Below, piece by piece: positions 41,911 through 49,868 of a stretch of 64,000 nucleotides of DNA (positions are counted from its first letter, which is position 1; the number at the start of each line of letters is the position of its first letter). The DNA is from Acidobacteriota bacterium. GTDB taxonomy: Bacteria > Acidobacteriota > Terriglobia > Bryobacterales > Bryobacteraceae. The notes under the pieces are model-generated. The model was not told where the DNA came from and searched no databases. It saw nothing but the letters and a program-made list of their open reading frames with translations. The translations under genes and the position numbers were made by a program. Location: NCBI GenBank assembly GCA_005808475.1, contig SYLY01000333.1, forward strand, positions 49,048 to 113,047, read 5' to 3'.

Positions 41911-42973
41911 CGCGCTCTACCTGATACCGGGCGGCGTGGGCGGGACGGAGATCTATCTGCGCAGCCTGCTGGCGGCTCTGGCTCGCGTGGATCGCGAGAA
42001 CTCCTACGTGGTCTTCACCAATCGCGAGACCGGTGTTGGCCTGACGCCGCCGGCGCCGAACTTCGAGACCGCGGTCCAGCCGGTTAGCGGCGCCAATCGT
42101 CCGGCGCGGATCCTGTACGAGCAGTTCCGGCTGCCCCTGCGCGGGATCGACGTTTTGTTGAACCCGGGCTTCACCGCGCCATTGCCGACTGGGGTTCCGA
42201 TGGTGACGGTGGTGCACGACCTCCAGCACAAACGCCACCCGGAGCATTTTCGCTGGTTCGATCTGCCGGCGTGGCGATTCCTGGTGTGGGCCGCGATCCG
42301 CCGGTCGCGGCGCGTGATTGCCGTGTCCGATGCCACGGGCGAGGATCTGCGCCGCTACTACGGCTTGGCGGAATCGCGCATGGCGGTGATCCCACACGGC
42401 GTGGACGAGCGCTTCTTTGGAATCGCGCGCCGGCCCGAACCGTTGGTGCTGTGCGTCTCCACGCTGCATCCGCACAAGAACGTCGAGCGGCTGGTGCGGG
42501 CCTTCGCGCGTTTCCACGAACGCCGCGCCGGATGGCGGCTGGTGCTGGCGGGGATGCGCGGGTTCCACACGGAGGCGGTGGAGCGCCAGATCGAGCGAAG
42601 CGGCGTGGCGGACTTCGCGACGATTACCGGCTGGATCGAGCGGGAGGAGTTGTACGCGCTGTACGAGCGCGCGGCGATTTTCGCCTATCCCTCGACGTTC
42701 GAGGGCTTCGGCATGCCGGTGCTGGAGGCGCTGGCGGCGGGGATCCCCACCGTGTGTTCGGATATCGAGCCGCTGCGGTCGATCTCGGCAGGAGCGGCGA
42801 TGACGTTCCCGCCGGAAGACGAGGATGCGTTGGCGTTGGCGCTGGAGCGCCTGGCATCCGGCGAGCGCCCCTCGCGCGATGGCCCTTCGCGAGCGCGCGA
42901 GTTTTCGTGGGACGCGGCGGCCCGGGCCACGCTCGGCGAGATCCGGGCGGCGCTGGTACACGATTGCGATTGA
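41894..42973 (+). CDS. Family 4 glycosyltransferase
   Basis: A 359-residue GT-B enzyme. N-terminal MRIGVNALYLIPGGVGGTEIY binds the acceptor side; VVHDLQHKRHPEHF and RVIAVSDATGEDLRRYYG are typical of WbaZ-type mannosyl/rhamnosyltransferases; the donor site has YPSTFEGFGMPVLEALAAGIP with the EX7E motif. It ends the glycan cluster. The ATG at 41894 is chosen because upstream codons do not fit the family. Stops 10 bases before the convergent zeta-like gene. Confidence 0.9.
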   Translation: MRIGVNALYLIPGGVGGTEIYLRSLLAALARVDRENSYVVFTNRETGVGLTPPAPNFETAVQPVSGANRPARILYEQFRLPLRGIDVLLNPGFTAPLPTGVPMVTVVHDLQHKRHPEHFRWFDLPAWRFLVWAAIRRSRRVIAVSDATGEDLRRYYGLAESRMAVIPHGVDERFFGIARRPEPLVLCVSTLHPHKNVERLVRAFARFHERRAGWRLVLAGMRGFHTEAVERQIERSGVADFATITGWIEREELYALYERAAIFAYPSTFEGFGMPVLEALAAGIPTVCSDIEPLRSISAGAAMTFPPEDEDALALALERLASGERPSRDGPSRAREFSWDAAARATLGEIRAALVHDCD

Positions 42974-42983
42974 GCTTAGCTAC

Positions 42984-43691
42984 TCAGCGTTTCAACTCGT
43001 TGTCGAGACGCGCGCGGAGCCACTCAACGGCGAAGCCGGTACCCTGCACCGCGTCTTCGAACCACCGGGGTACGGCTGCGGCGATTCCCCGGTCTGGCGA
43101 CGGATAGCCTCTCACCATTTCAACGAGGAGTTGGGGCCGCGGCTGCTCGCCTATGGGCACGCGCCCATTGTGAAAGACCGTCAGGATGTCGACGTTCCCG
43201 CTCAGGTTTTCTTCGAAAGCCCGGCGCAACATGCCCATACCGCGCCGGTAGATATCGCGAAGGGCGGCCTCGGACGCGACATGACCACCGCGAACGCCGC
43301 GTTCGGCCACTCGTTCAATGCGCTCCCGCTCATCGCCACAGGCGACAAAGATCATTTCCACCCGAAACCCCTTCCGATGGGCGCGGCGAGCTTGATCGAA
43401 GGTGACTTCCCGAAGAGTCGTCTCGAATGCGAAAGATTCGCGCCGGTCGATATGCTCGTCGATGAAGCGCTCCATCTCTTGCCCGGCCTGCCGTCGAAGC
43501 CGCATATACAGAGGAACGGCGCCAGAAGCCGGCTGAAAGACGGGTGAGTTCGCGCCCTGGGCTTCCCCCAACAACGTCGCGGCGCGAAGGTCCGTACTGA
43601 AGGCGTCCAGCCGCATCCGCGAGATCGGGAAGATGGGGGACTTGCCACCGCCCGAAGGTCCGGCGACAATCACCATTCGCGGCGGCGACAT
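42984..43691 (-). CDS. Zeta-toxin-like P-loop kinase
   Basis: A 235-residue P-loop protein. Walker A is VAGPSGGGKS, FSTDLRAATLLG resembles the substrate loop of zeta/PezT toxins, and ESFAFETTLR matches their FETTLS-type motif; basic residues RGVRGGHV and RRG follow. Zeta toxins phosphorylate UDP-N-acetylglucosamine and block wall synthesis, but solitary homologues with other roles are common. The gene lies 10 bases after a 72-codon gene on the same strand that could encode its antitoxin. Confidence 0.8.
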   Translation of the reverse strand: MSPPRMVIVAGPSGGGKSPIFPISRMRLDAFSTDLRAATLLGEAQGANSPVFQPASGAVPLYMRLRRQAGQEMERFIDEHIDRRESFAFETTLREVTFDQARRAHRKGFRVEMIFVACGDERERIERVAERGVRGGHVASEAALRDIYRRGMGMLRRAFEENLSGNVDILTVFHNGRVPIGEQPRPQLLVEMVRGYPSPDRGIAAAVPRWFEDAVQGTGFAVEWLRARLDNELKR

Positions 43692-43701
43692 GTCGGCGGG
43701 C

Positions 43702-43920
43702 TTACTGCTCCGCGCTCAATTCGACATCCAAATCGGTGAGGAGAGATCGATCGATCACGTGGCCTTGTTCGTCAATGAGTCCGGCGCAAAAAGCCCGCAT
43801 CCGCTCCTCGCGAACCAGCGGAGCGCCGTGAGCGATCAGCCCCTCGTAAAACGCAAGACGCTGGGCGGGATCCCCGATGTCGATCCGGTCCAGGTCGACG
43901 CTTTCCTTCAGAGCGGCCAT
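43702..43920 (-). CDS. Small acidic protein, candidate antitoxin partner
   Basis: A 72-residue acidic protein (begins MAALKESVDLDRIDIGDPAQ). I recognise no domain. It lies just upstream of the zeta-like kinase gene on the same strand and has its own -10 hexamer six bases before the ATG, so a two-gene toxin-antitoxin unit is plausible. It does not look like the epsilon antitoxin, so this role is inferred from position and size only. A longer open frame extending beyond 43920 overlaps the divergent peptidase gene and is rejected. Confidence 0.6.
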   Translation of the reverse strand: MAALKESVDLDRIDIGDPAQRLAFYEGLIAHGAPLVREERMRAFCAGLIDEQGHVIDRSLLTDLDVELSAEQ

Positions 43921-43925
43921 GGTTT

Positions 43926-44005
43926 CAGTGTACCCTTGCGGACGAACCCCGGGCGGCGAGCCTCCGGCCGCATCGAGCGTGGCCGCCGCCGTTGACGGTA
44001 CACTG
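43926..44005. promoter_or_regulatory. Symmetric divergent promoters: two TACACT hexamers in a 9-bp inverted repeat
   Basis: CAGTGTACC at 43926-43934 and GGTACACTG at 43997-44005 are perfect inverted copies. Each contains TACACT pointing outward and each is exactly six bases from a start codon (ATG 43920 minus; GTG 44011 plus). Confidence 0.55.
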
Positions 44006-44010
44006 ATGCG

Positions 44011-45399
44011 GTGCCGATCCTTCCGCTGCTTCTGCTCCCACTGCTGGCGGCCGCCCAGCAGCCCGATTGGTCCGCCGTCGAGACCGAGACGCTCCGCCAT
44101 TTCCAGGCGCTGGTGCGGATGGACACCACCGATCCGCCCGGCAACGAAGCGCCGGCGGTCGAGTACCTGAAGCGGGCCCTCGAGGCCGAAGGCATCCCCA
44201 CCGAAACGTTCGCGCTCGATCCGAAGCGCCCCAATCTGGTGGCTCGGCTGAAGGGGAACGGATCGAAACGCCCGATGCTCATCCTGGGACACACCGACAC
44301 GGTCAGCGTACAGGCCGCCAAGTGGACGTTTCCGCCCTTTTCCGCCACCCGGGACAGCGGGTACGTCTACGGACGCGGCACGCTGGACGACAAGGACAAC
44401 GTGGCCGCCGCCCTGGCGATCATGCTCGGCTTGAAGCGGCTGAACGTGAAGCTCGACCGCGACGTGATCTTCCTCGCGGAATCCGGCGAAGAGGCGAGCG
44501 TCCGGTTCGGCATCAAGTACATGGTGGAGAACCACTATGCCAAGATCGACGCCGAGTTCTGCCTCGCCGAAGGCGGCGACGTGGTCCGTTCGGGCGGCAA
44601 GCTCCGCTACGTGACGGTGGCCGCGTCGGAGAAGATCCCCTACGCGGTGCGCATGATCTCCAAGGGGCCGGCTGGACACGGGTCGCGGCCGTTGCGCAAC
44701 AACTCGATCCTCAAGCTGGCCGAGGCCGTAAGCAAGGCCGCGAACTGGCGCACTCCGATGCGGATGAACGACGTCACGCGCACCTACTTCGAGCGTTTGG
44801 CCGTCGCCGGCTCCAAGGACGAGGCGGCCCGCTACAACGGACTTCTCGATCCGGCCCGCACGGAGGCCGTTCAGGAGTTCCTGGCGCTCCACGAGCCGAA
44901 GCACAACTCGATGCTGCGCACGTCGATCTCGCCCAATATGATCGGTGGCGGGTATCAGGTGAACGTGATCCCGTCGACCGCCGAAGCCACGCTCGACATC
45001 CGCGCGCTGCCGGACGAGAACTTCGATGTGTTCCTCGAGCAACTGAAGAAGGTGGTGAACGATCCGGAGGTGTCGTTCGAGCGGACGTCGCGCGATACGC
45101 GCCCGTTGGCGCCGCCGTCGCGGTTGGACACGCCCGCGTTCCGGGCTCTGGAGGAGTCGGCCAGGAAGCACTATCCGGGCGCGGTGACGTTGCCCACCAT
45201 GCTGACGGGCGCCACGGACATGGCTTATCTGCGGGCTCGCGGAATGCAGTGCTACGGGATCGGACCGATGGTCGACGGAGAGGATGGACCAAAGGGCTTC
45301 GGTCCGCACTCGGACCAGGAGCGCATCCTCGAGTCGTCGCTGCACCGCTTCGTGCGGTTCCAGTGGGACGCGGTGGTTGGGATCGCCGCGAGCCGGTAG
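44011..45399 (+). CDS. Secreted M20-family metallopeptidase
   Basis: A 462-residue zinc-dependent peptidase/deacylase, GTG start, signal peptide ending LLAAAQ. Metal ligands and catalytic residues are visible in LGHTDTV, GRGTLDDKDN, ESGEEAS, EGGD, and the late GFGPHSDQERI. A dimerisation domain sits between, with GHGSRPL. It would hydrolyse dipeptides or N-acyl amino acids in the periplasm. The gene has a -10 hexamer six bases before the GTG and ends five bases before the HEAT-repeat gene. Confidence 0.88.
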   Translation: MPILPLLLLPLLAAAQQPDWSAVETETLRHFQALVRMDTTDPPGNEAPAVEYLKRALEAEGIPTETFALDPKRPNLVARLKGNGSKRPMLILGHTDTVSVQAAKWTFPPFSATRDSGYVYGRGTLDDKDNVAAALAIMLGLKRLNVKLDRDVIFLAESGEEASVRFGIKYMVENHYAKIDAEFCLAEGGDVVRSGGKLRYVTVAASEKIPYAVRMISKGPAGHGSRPLRNNSILKLAEAVSKAANWRTPMRMNDVTRTYFERLAVAGSKDEAARYNGLLDPARTEAVQEFLALHEPKHNSMLRTSISPNMIGGGYQVNVIPSTAEATLDIRALPDENFDVFLEQLKKVVNDPEVSFERTSRDTRPLAPPSRLDTPAFRALEESARKHYPGAVTLPTMLTGATDMAYLRARGMQCYGIGPMVDGEDGPKGFGPHSDQERILESSLHRFVRFQWDAVVGIAASR

Positions 45400-45404
45400 C
45401 GGAT

Positions 45405-46229
45405 ATGCGCGCGCGGATCGAGAAGCGGCTGGAGAAAACCCTCCGGCGGGCGGCGCATCGCGAGCAGGGCTTGGTCCGGCGCGTGGAACAGGCCCGGCGC
45501 GGCGGCGCCGGAATCCGTCGGGCGCTGCTCCATGTCGCGAGCGACGGCGGAGCCGGGCCCTTCGATCGGGGCGGCGCGGCGCGGATGCTCCGGGAAGCGG
45601 GCGACGGTGCGGGCGTGGATCGAATCGTCGCGGATTTCCTCGAGCGGACCGAGCGGGACGAGGTCTACGAATTGGCGCTCGCGATCGAGACCGCGGGGGG
45701 ACGCCGCCCGGTGGTCCCCCTGCTCGGCGCGTTGCAGGGGCCTAGCGTGGCGCATCGGCGGGGAGCCGCCCGCGCCTTCGGGTGGATTCAGCCGCACCCC
45801 GGAGATCGCGCCGTGGAGGCGCTGTGCGCGCTCGTCAACGATCCGCGGGAGGATCCCGGAGTCCGGGAGGAAGCGGCGGAGAGCCTGTCGTATGCCGGAT
45901 CCGGCCGCGCGATCCCGGCCCTGACGGCAGCGCTCTCCGACACCGATCCGCGCATTCGATTCTGGGCCGTGTTCGCGCTGGGCGGGGTCGGCAGCCGCCT
46001 GGGGCGCGCGGATCCGCTCGTTACGGCGGCGCTCGAGTCGATGGTGAACGACGAGGCGGCGGTGGCCGGCTTCTGGACCGTGGGCCAAGAGGCTTTGGGC
46101 GTCCTCGGCTTGGACGGCGGGCGGTGGAGGGAGCGGCTCCAGGGCGCGATCAACCGGGTGAAGCGTGACCGGGACGCGCTGCCCGAGGACCGGAGCTGGG
46201 CAGAATTCTACGATAGCGAGGTACGATGA
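45405..46229 (+). CDS. HEAT-repeat protein
   Basis: A 274-residue alpha-helical protein with HEAT-like repeats (HRRGAARAFGWIQPHPGDRA; VREEAAESLSYAGSGRAIPA; RIRFWAVFALGGVG). No signal peptide. HEAT solenoids mediate protein-protein contacts; the partner is unknown. Chosen start is the ATG five bases after the M20 peptidase stop, so it is likely cotranscribed with it. A long open frame on the other strand here is treated as an artefact of GC-rich coding. Confidence 0.6.
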   Translation: MRARIEKRLEKTLRRAAHREQGLVRRVEQARRGGAGIRRALLHVASDGGAGPFDRGGAARMLREAGDGAGVDRIVADFLERTERDEVYELALAIETAGGRRPVVPLLGALQGPSVAHRRGAARAFGWIQPHPGDRAVEALCALVNDPREDPGVREEAAESLSYAGSGRAIPALTAALSDTDPRIRFWAVFALGGVGSRLGRADPLVTAALESMVNDEAAVAGFWTVGQEALGVLGLDGGRWRERLQGAINRVKRDRDALPEDRSWAEFYDSEVR

Positions 46230-46271
46230 GCGGTTTGACCGGAAAACGGCGCACTCCCTGGTGAGAACCAA

Positions 46272-46538
46272 ATGACACGACGACTTTTCGCCACCGCGGC
46301 CGCCGCGCCACTGGCTGCCGTAGCGGCCCCCGACCAGAAACAGGAGACCCGAATGAACCCCTTTCAAGCCATTTTCGAGAAGAGCATGACGGAGAAGAAG
46401 GGGGTTAACGTGCACGTCAACGGCCAGACGATCGGCATGTTGGTCACCAAGATCGGCGACGGCTTTGTCGAGGGACGAAGCCAGCAATACTCGGCGATCG
46501 TGATCCGGACGGAGCGAATCGACGCGGCTACGATGTAG
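46272..46538 (+). CDS. Small exported hypothetical protein
   Basis: An 88-residue protein with an RR-containing signal-like N-terminus (MTRRLFATAAAAPLAAVAAP) followed by a ~55-residue domain. The C-terminal part (VNVHVNGQTIGMLVTKIGDG; AIVIRTERIDAATM) looks like a small beta-barrel of SH3/LSm size. I do not recognise a family. It is preceded by a weak ribosome site (GGTGAG). Confidence 0.5.
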   Translation: MTRRLFATAAAAPLAAVAAPDQKQETRMNPFQAIFEKSMTEKKGVNVHVNGQTIGMLVTKIGDGFVEGRSQQYSAIVIRTERIDAATM

Positions 46539-46577
46539 TAGACTAGTGGGGAGCCCGTTGGGGCCGATGAGGAAAAC

Positions 46578-47099
46578 ATGGCTTCCCCTGCCTTTGCCCC
46601 AATTCCCGGCTACATCGCCCGTCCAGAGCCCGGCGATGCGGTGGAGTACGCCGACGGCGAGTTGCTGCCGATGCCGAACAACGACTCCGTGCATGACGCG
46701 ATCAAGGCGCGACTCGCCACCTCCATCGCGCGCCAAGTCGCTGAGCCGGCGATCGTGGGCAACGAAATGGCATTCGACGTAACGCCAGTGCACGTGCGTC
46801 ATCCCGACGTCGCGGTGTTACTCCGTCCGCCCGCCACCGCTCCCGGGCGCAAGGTCCAGGGCGCGCCGGATCTCGCCATCGAAGTAGTTTCCGATTCGGA
46901 CAACGCCAAGGTTCTCGACGAACGCGTCGAACTCTACCTGGACAACGGCGCCGCGGCCGTGTGGGTCGTCTGGCCGCACTCCCGCCGCGTTGACATCCAC
47001 CAACGCGATCAGCCCACCCGTCACCTCCGGTCCGGCGCGATTTCCGGCGAAGCGCCCATCCCGGAATTCCGCCTGGAACTCGCCGCGATTTTCGATTAG
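46578..47099 (+). CDS. Uma2-family (DUF820) putative restriction-endonuclease-like protein
   Basis: A 173-residue PD-(D/E)XK-fold protein of the Uma2/DUF820 family. VEYADGELLPMP, HVRHPDVAVL (catalytic Asp), LAIEVVSDSD (the ExV motif), and the late NGAAAVWVVWPHSRRV are typical. The catalytic lysine is not in the standard spacing, as often in this family, and function is not known. A TAGACT at 46540-46545 and a GAGGAAAA ribosome site precede the ATG. It ends seven bases before the convergent PQQ-propeller gene. Confidence 0.82.
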   Translation: MASPAFAPIPGYIARPEPGDAVEYADGELLPMPNNDSVHDAIKARLATSIARQVAEPAIVGNEMAFDVTPVHVRHPDVAVLLRPPATAPGRKVQGAPDLAIEVVSDSDNAKVLDERVELYLDNGAAAVWVVWPHSRRVDIHQRDQPTRHLRSGAISGEAPIPEFRLELAAIFD

Positions 47100-47106
47100 C
47101 CCTGGG

Positions 47107-48483
47107 CTAGCGCTTGAACGCCCACAGCGTCTTCCCGGTGCGGATGTAGATCGAGCCGTCCAGGATCGCCGGCGTGGCAAAGCAGTCCTCTTCCAGGTTG
47201 TTCACCGCCACCACTTCCCACTCCGCGCCCGACCGGATCGCCGCGACCTGCCCGGTCTGGTTCGCCGTGTACACGATTCCGCCAGCCGCCACCGGCGACG
47301 AGTAGTAGTCGCCCAGTGCGCCCGTGATCCGGCCCTGCTTCTTCACCGCCCCCGTCATTGGGTCCAACGTGGTCAGAATCCCACCGTTCTGCACCATGTA
47401 CAACGCGCCCTGATAAAGCAGCGGACTCGGCACGTCGGGGATGTTCTTCTCGAACCGCCAGAGCACTGCCTTACCCGTGAGATCGCCTCGGCCCTCCGGC
47501 TTCAGTGCCACCACCGCGCTCTTGGGAGCGGCCGCCTCCTTCATCCCGTCCCACTCCTTCGCGTCCACCACCCCATCTTTATTGCGATCCACAACGCCGA
47601 AAAACTGCTTGGCCGGCCCGTCGGGAGCTTCGTCTTTTTGGAGCTTCCCGTCGCCGTTCCTGTCGCTCGCCGCGATGGCCGTTTCCCATGCCGCGATCGA
47701 CGGAACCGCGTCGCCGAAGAAGCTGCGGGCATAGCAGTAGATCACGCCATTCACCACCAGCGGAGTCGACTTGGGTTGAGGCGGAAGCCCTCCCACCCAC
47801 CACAGCTTCTCACCGGTGGAGGGAGAGTGACCGGCGAGTTCGAGCGGCGAGAACGTCACGATCTGATCCTCGCCACCCACCCGGTACACAACCGGCGACG
47901 AATAGGCTCCGCCAGGAGCCGGACGGCGCTCCCGCTTCCACAGTGTTTCGCCGTTGGCCGGATTCACCGCCAGCATGTACGAACCCTCGGCCTGATCCAC
48001 CACCAGGAACAGCTTGCCGCCGTGGAGGATGGGCGATCCGGCGACGCCCTGCATGCTCGGCATCGGATCGAGCGGGATGCGCCATAGTTCCTTGCCGTGC
48101 GACGAGTACGCCACCATGCCGAAATCGGGGAAAAACGAGACGACGCGCTTGCCGTCGGTGACCGGCGTGGCAGCGGCCGCGTCGTTGAGTTTGTGCCGCC
48201 GCTCCTGGCGCGCCCGGCTCACGTCGCGCCGCCAGAGTTCACGGCCGGACTTGCGGTCCAGGCACAGCGTCAGCAGCTTGTCGCCGTCGTGTCCGGTGAG
48301 GAAGATGCGATCGCCCGCGAACACCGGCGACGACTTGCCCGGCGGAAGCGCCGCCCGCCATGCCAGATTCCGTCCGGGCCCGAACTCCGTGGGCGCCACA
48401 CCATCGGCGACGCCCGTCGCGTTAGGGCCGCGGAACTGCGGCCAAACGTTGGCGAACAGCAACCCGGCGGTGATCCAGTTCAT
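47107..48483 (-). CDS. PQQ-like beta-propeller protein with inserted EF-hands
   Basis: A 458-residue exported protein. WD/PQQ-like blades are seen throughout (LTLCLDRKSGRELWRRDV; LAVNPANGETLWKRE; IYIRTGKTLWAFKR), resembling BamB-type or quinoprotein propellers; no dehydrogenase catalytic motif is visible. Residues ~270-315 carry two EF-hand calcium loops (DRNGDGKLQKDE and DRNKDGVVDAKE) inserted between blades. Last gene of a leftward operon; its start overlaps the permease gene by four bases (ATGA). Confidence 0.82.
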   Translation of the reverse strand: MNWITAGLLFANVWPQFRGPNATGVADGVAPTEFGPGRNLAWRAALPPGKSSPVFAGDRIFLTGHDGDKLLTLCLDRKSGRELWRRDVSRARQERRHKLNDAAAATPVTDGKRVVSFFPDFGMVAYSSHGKELWRIPLDPMPSMQGVAGSPILHGGKLFLVVDQAEGSYMLAVNPANGETLWKRERRPAPGGAYSSPVVYRVGGEDQIVTFSPLELAGHSPSTGEKLWWVGGLPPQPKSTPLVVNGVIYCYARSFFGDAVPSIAAWETAIAASDRNGDGKLQKDEAPDGPAKQFFGVVDRNKDGVVDAKEWDGMKEAAAPKSAVVALKPEGRGDLTGKAVLWRFEKNIPDVPSPLLYQGALYMVQNGGILTTLDPMTGAVKKQGRITGALGDYYSSPVAAGGIVYTANQTGQVAAIRSGAEWEVVAVNNLEEDCFATPAILDGSIYIRTGKTLWAFKR

Positions 48484-49868
48484 GCGGAGCCCTTCTTTCT
48501 CGACCAGTATTCATAGAACGGCAGACCCGCCGCGATCAGCCCCAGACCGATCAGGCTCGAAAGCGGCGTCGTGATCAGGGTGTTGATCAGCAGGTATCCG
48601 GCCACCAGCAGAAACAGCGCCGGCGTCACCGGATATCCGGTTACGCGGTACGGGCGGTCCGCGTCCGGGCGCATCTTCCGGAACTTGAACACGGCAGCCA
48701 CGGTCAGCGTGAAGAACAGCCAGTTGCCGAACACCGCGTAGTCGGTGAGCTTGTCGTAATTTCCCATCAGCGCCAGCAACGTGGCCCAGACGCCGGTCAG
48801 GATGGCCGCTTTCACGGGAGCGCCGGTGGATGGAGCCAGATCGCCGAACATGCGGAAGAACATTCCGTCCCGCGCCATGGCGAATGGCACGCGCGCGCCG
48901 GTGACCGCGCCCGATTGCAGCGCGCCGAGCGACGAAATCAGCATGCCGCAAGCCATGACGCTCGCCGTGGCGGGACCGAGGAACTTCCGGATCGCCTCGG
49001 TGGCCACCGACGAACTGAGCGGCACGCTGGCGATTTCCACCGGACTCAGCGCGTAGAAGTAGGAGGAGTTGGCCAGCATGTAGAGCGCGCCGACGACGAC
49101 TACGGCGCCGAAAAACGCCTTGGGGATGTTGCGCCGGGGATCGCTAACCTCGCCCACCATCGGCGCCAGATTCGCCCATCCGTGGAACCCCCATAGAGCG
49201 CCGAGCATCGCCGCCGCCCATCCGCCCAACCCGCCGCGCGCCGCCGCCGCGACGCCTTCGCAAGCGCCCGCCGCGCCGGACATCGCGTAGTGGCCCCAGT
49301 TGCCGCTGGTGAGAAAAAATACGCACAGCCCGACGGCGGCCACGATCGCGCACTTCACCACCGTGAGCGTGGTGGCGAAACGGCCCACCGTGGAAACGCT
49401 CAGGCAGTTGATCGCGGTGACACCGGCCATGCAGAGCGCCGCCGCAAGCTGCAATCCGCCGAACTTGAAGCCGGCGATTTCGAACGCGGTCCAGGAGAGC
49501 GAGCCGCCCGAGATGATGTTGATGAAGATCGCCGCGCTCACCGCCTGCGCGCCCAACGACGCCGCGCGGCCGATCAGGATATAGCCCCAGCCGTACAGGA
49601 ATCCCGCGCGCGGTCCGTAGGCTTCGGTCAGGAACACGAATTCGCCGCCGGCGCGAGGCATCATCGCGCCGAGTTCGGCGTAGGCGAGCGCTCCCGCCGT
49701 GACCAGCAGCCCCGCGGCGATCCAGGTGCCGAGCACCGCCAGCGGCGTTTCCACGTTGCAGGTCATGACACGAGCCTTCAGGAACACGCCCGTGCCGATG
49801 ATGTTGGCGATGTTGATCGACATCGCCGCGAACAGCCCCAGTCCGCGAACCAGCCCGGGCTGGCTCAT
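48480..49868 (-). CDS. APC-family amino acid permease
   Basis: A 462-residue transporter with about 12 hydrophobic segments. The first segment has the unwound glycine motif of the APC fold (NIIGTGVFLKA), and AYAELGAMMPRAGGEFVFL, YGWGYILIG and GWANLAPMVGEVSDPRRNIP are typical of the LAT/y+L-type subfamily. It would import amino acids. The ATG at 49868 overlaps the stop of the S9 peptidase gene (ATGA), a sensible pairing of peptide hydrolysis with amino acid uptake. A much longer upstream frame is a shadow of that gene. Confidence 0.9.
   Translation of the reverse strand: MSQPGLVRGLGLFAAMSINIANIIGTGVFLKARVMTCNVETPLAVLGTWIAAGLLVTAGALAYAELGAMMPRAGGEFVFLTEAYGPRAGFLYGWGYILIGRAASLGAQAVSAAIFINIISGGSLSWTAFEIAGFKFGGLQLAAALCMAGVTAINCLSVSTVGRFATTLTVVKCAIVAAVGLCVFFLTSGNWGHYAMSGAAGACEGVAAAARGGLGGWAAAMLGALWGFHGWANLAPMVGEVSDPRRNIPKAFFGAVVVVGALYMLANSSYFYALSPVEIASVPLSSSVATEAIRKFLGPATASVMACGMLISSLGALQSGAVTGARVPFAMARDGMFFRMFGDLAPSTGAPVKAAILTGVWATLLALMGNYDKLTDYAVFGNWLFFTLTVAAVFKFRKMRPDADRPYRVTGYPVTPALFLLVAGYLLINTLITTPLSSLIGLGLIAAGLPFYEYWSRKKGSA

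Noticed and set aside
45252..46802. 516-codon minus-strand frame overlapping the HEAT-repeat gene
   Set aside because: HEAT repeats are evident on the plus strand and the gene is placed just after the M20 peptidase; the minus frame crosses three genes without any domain.
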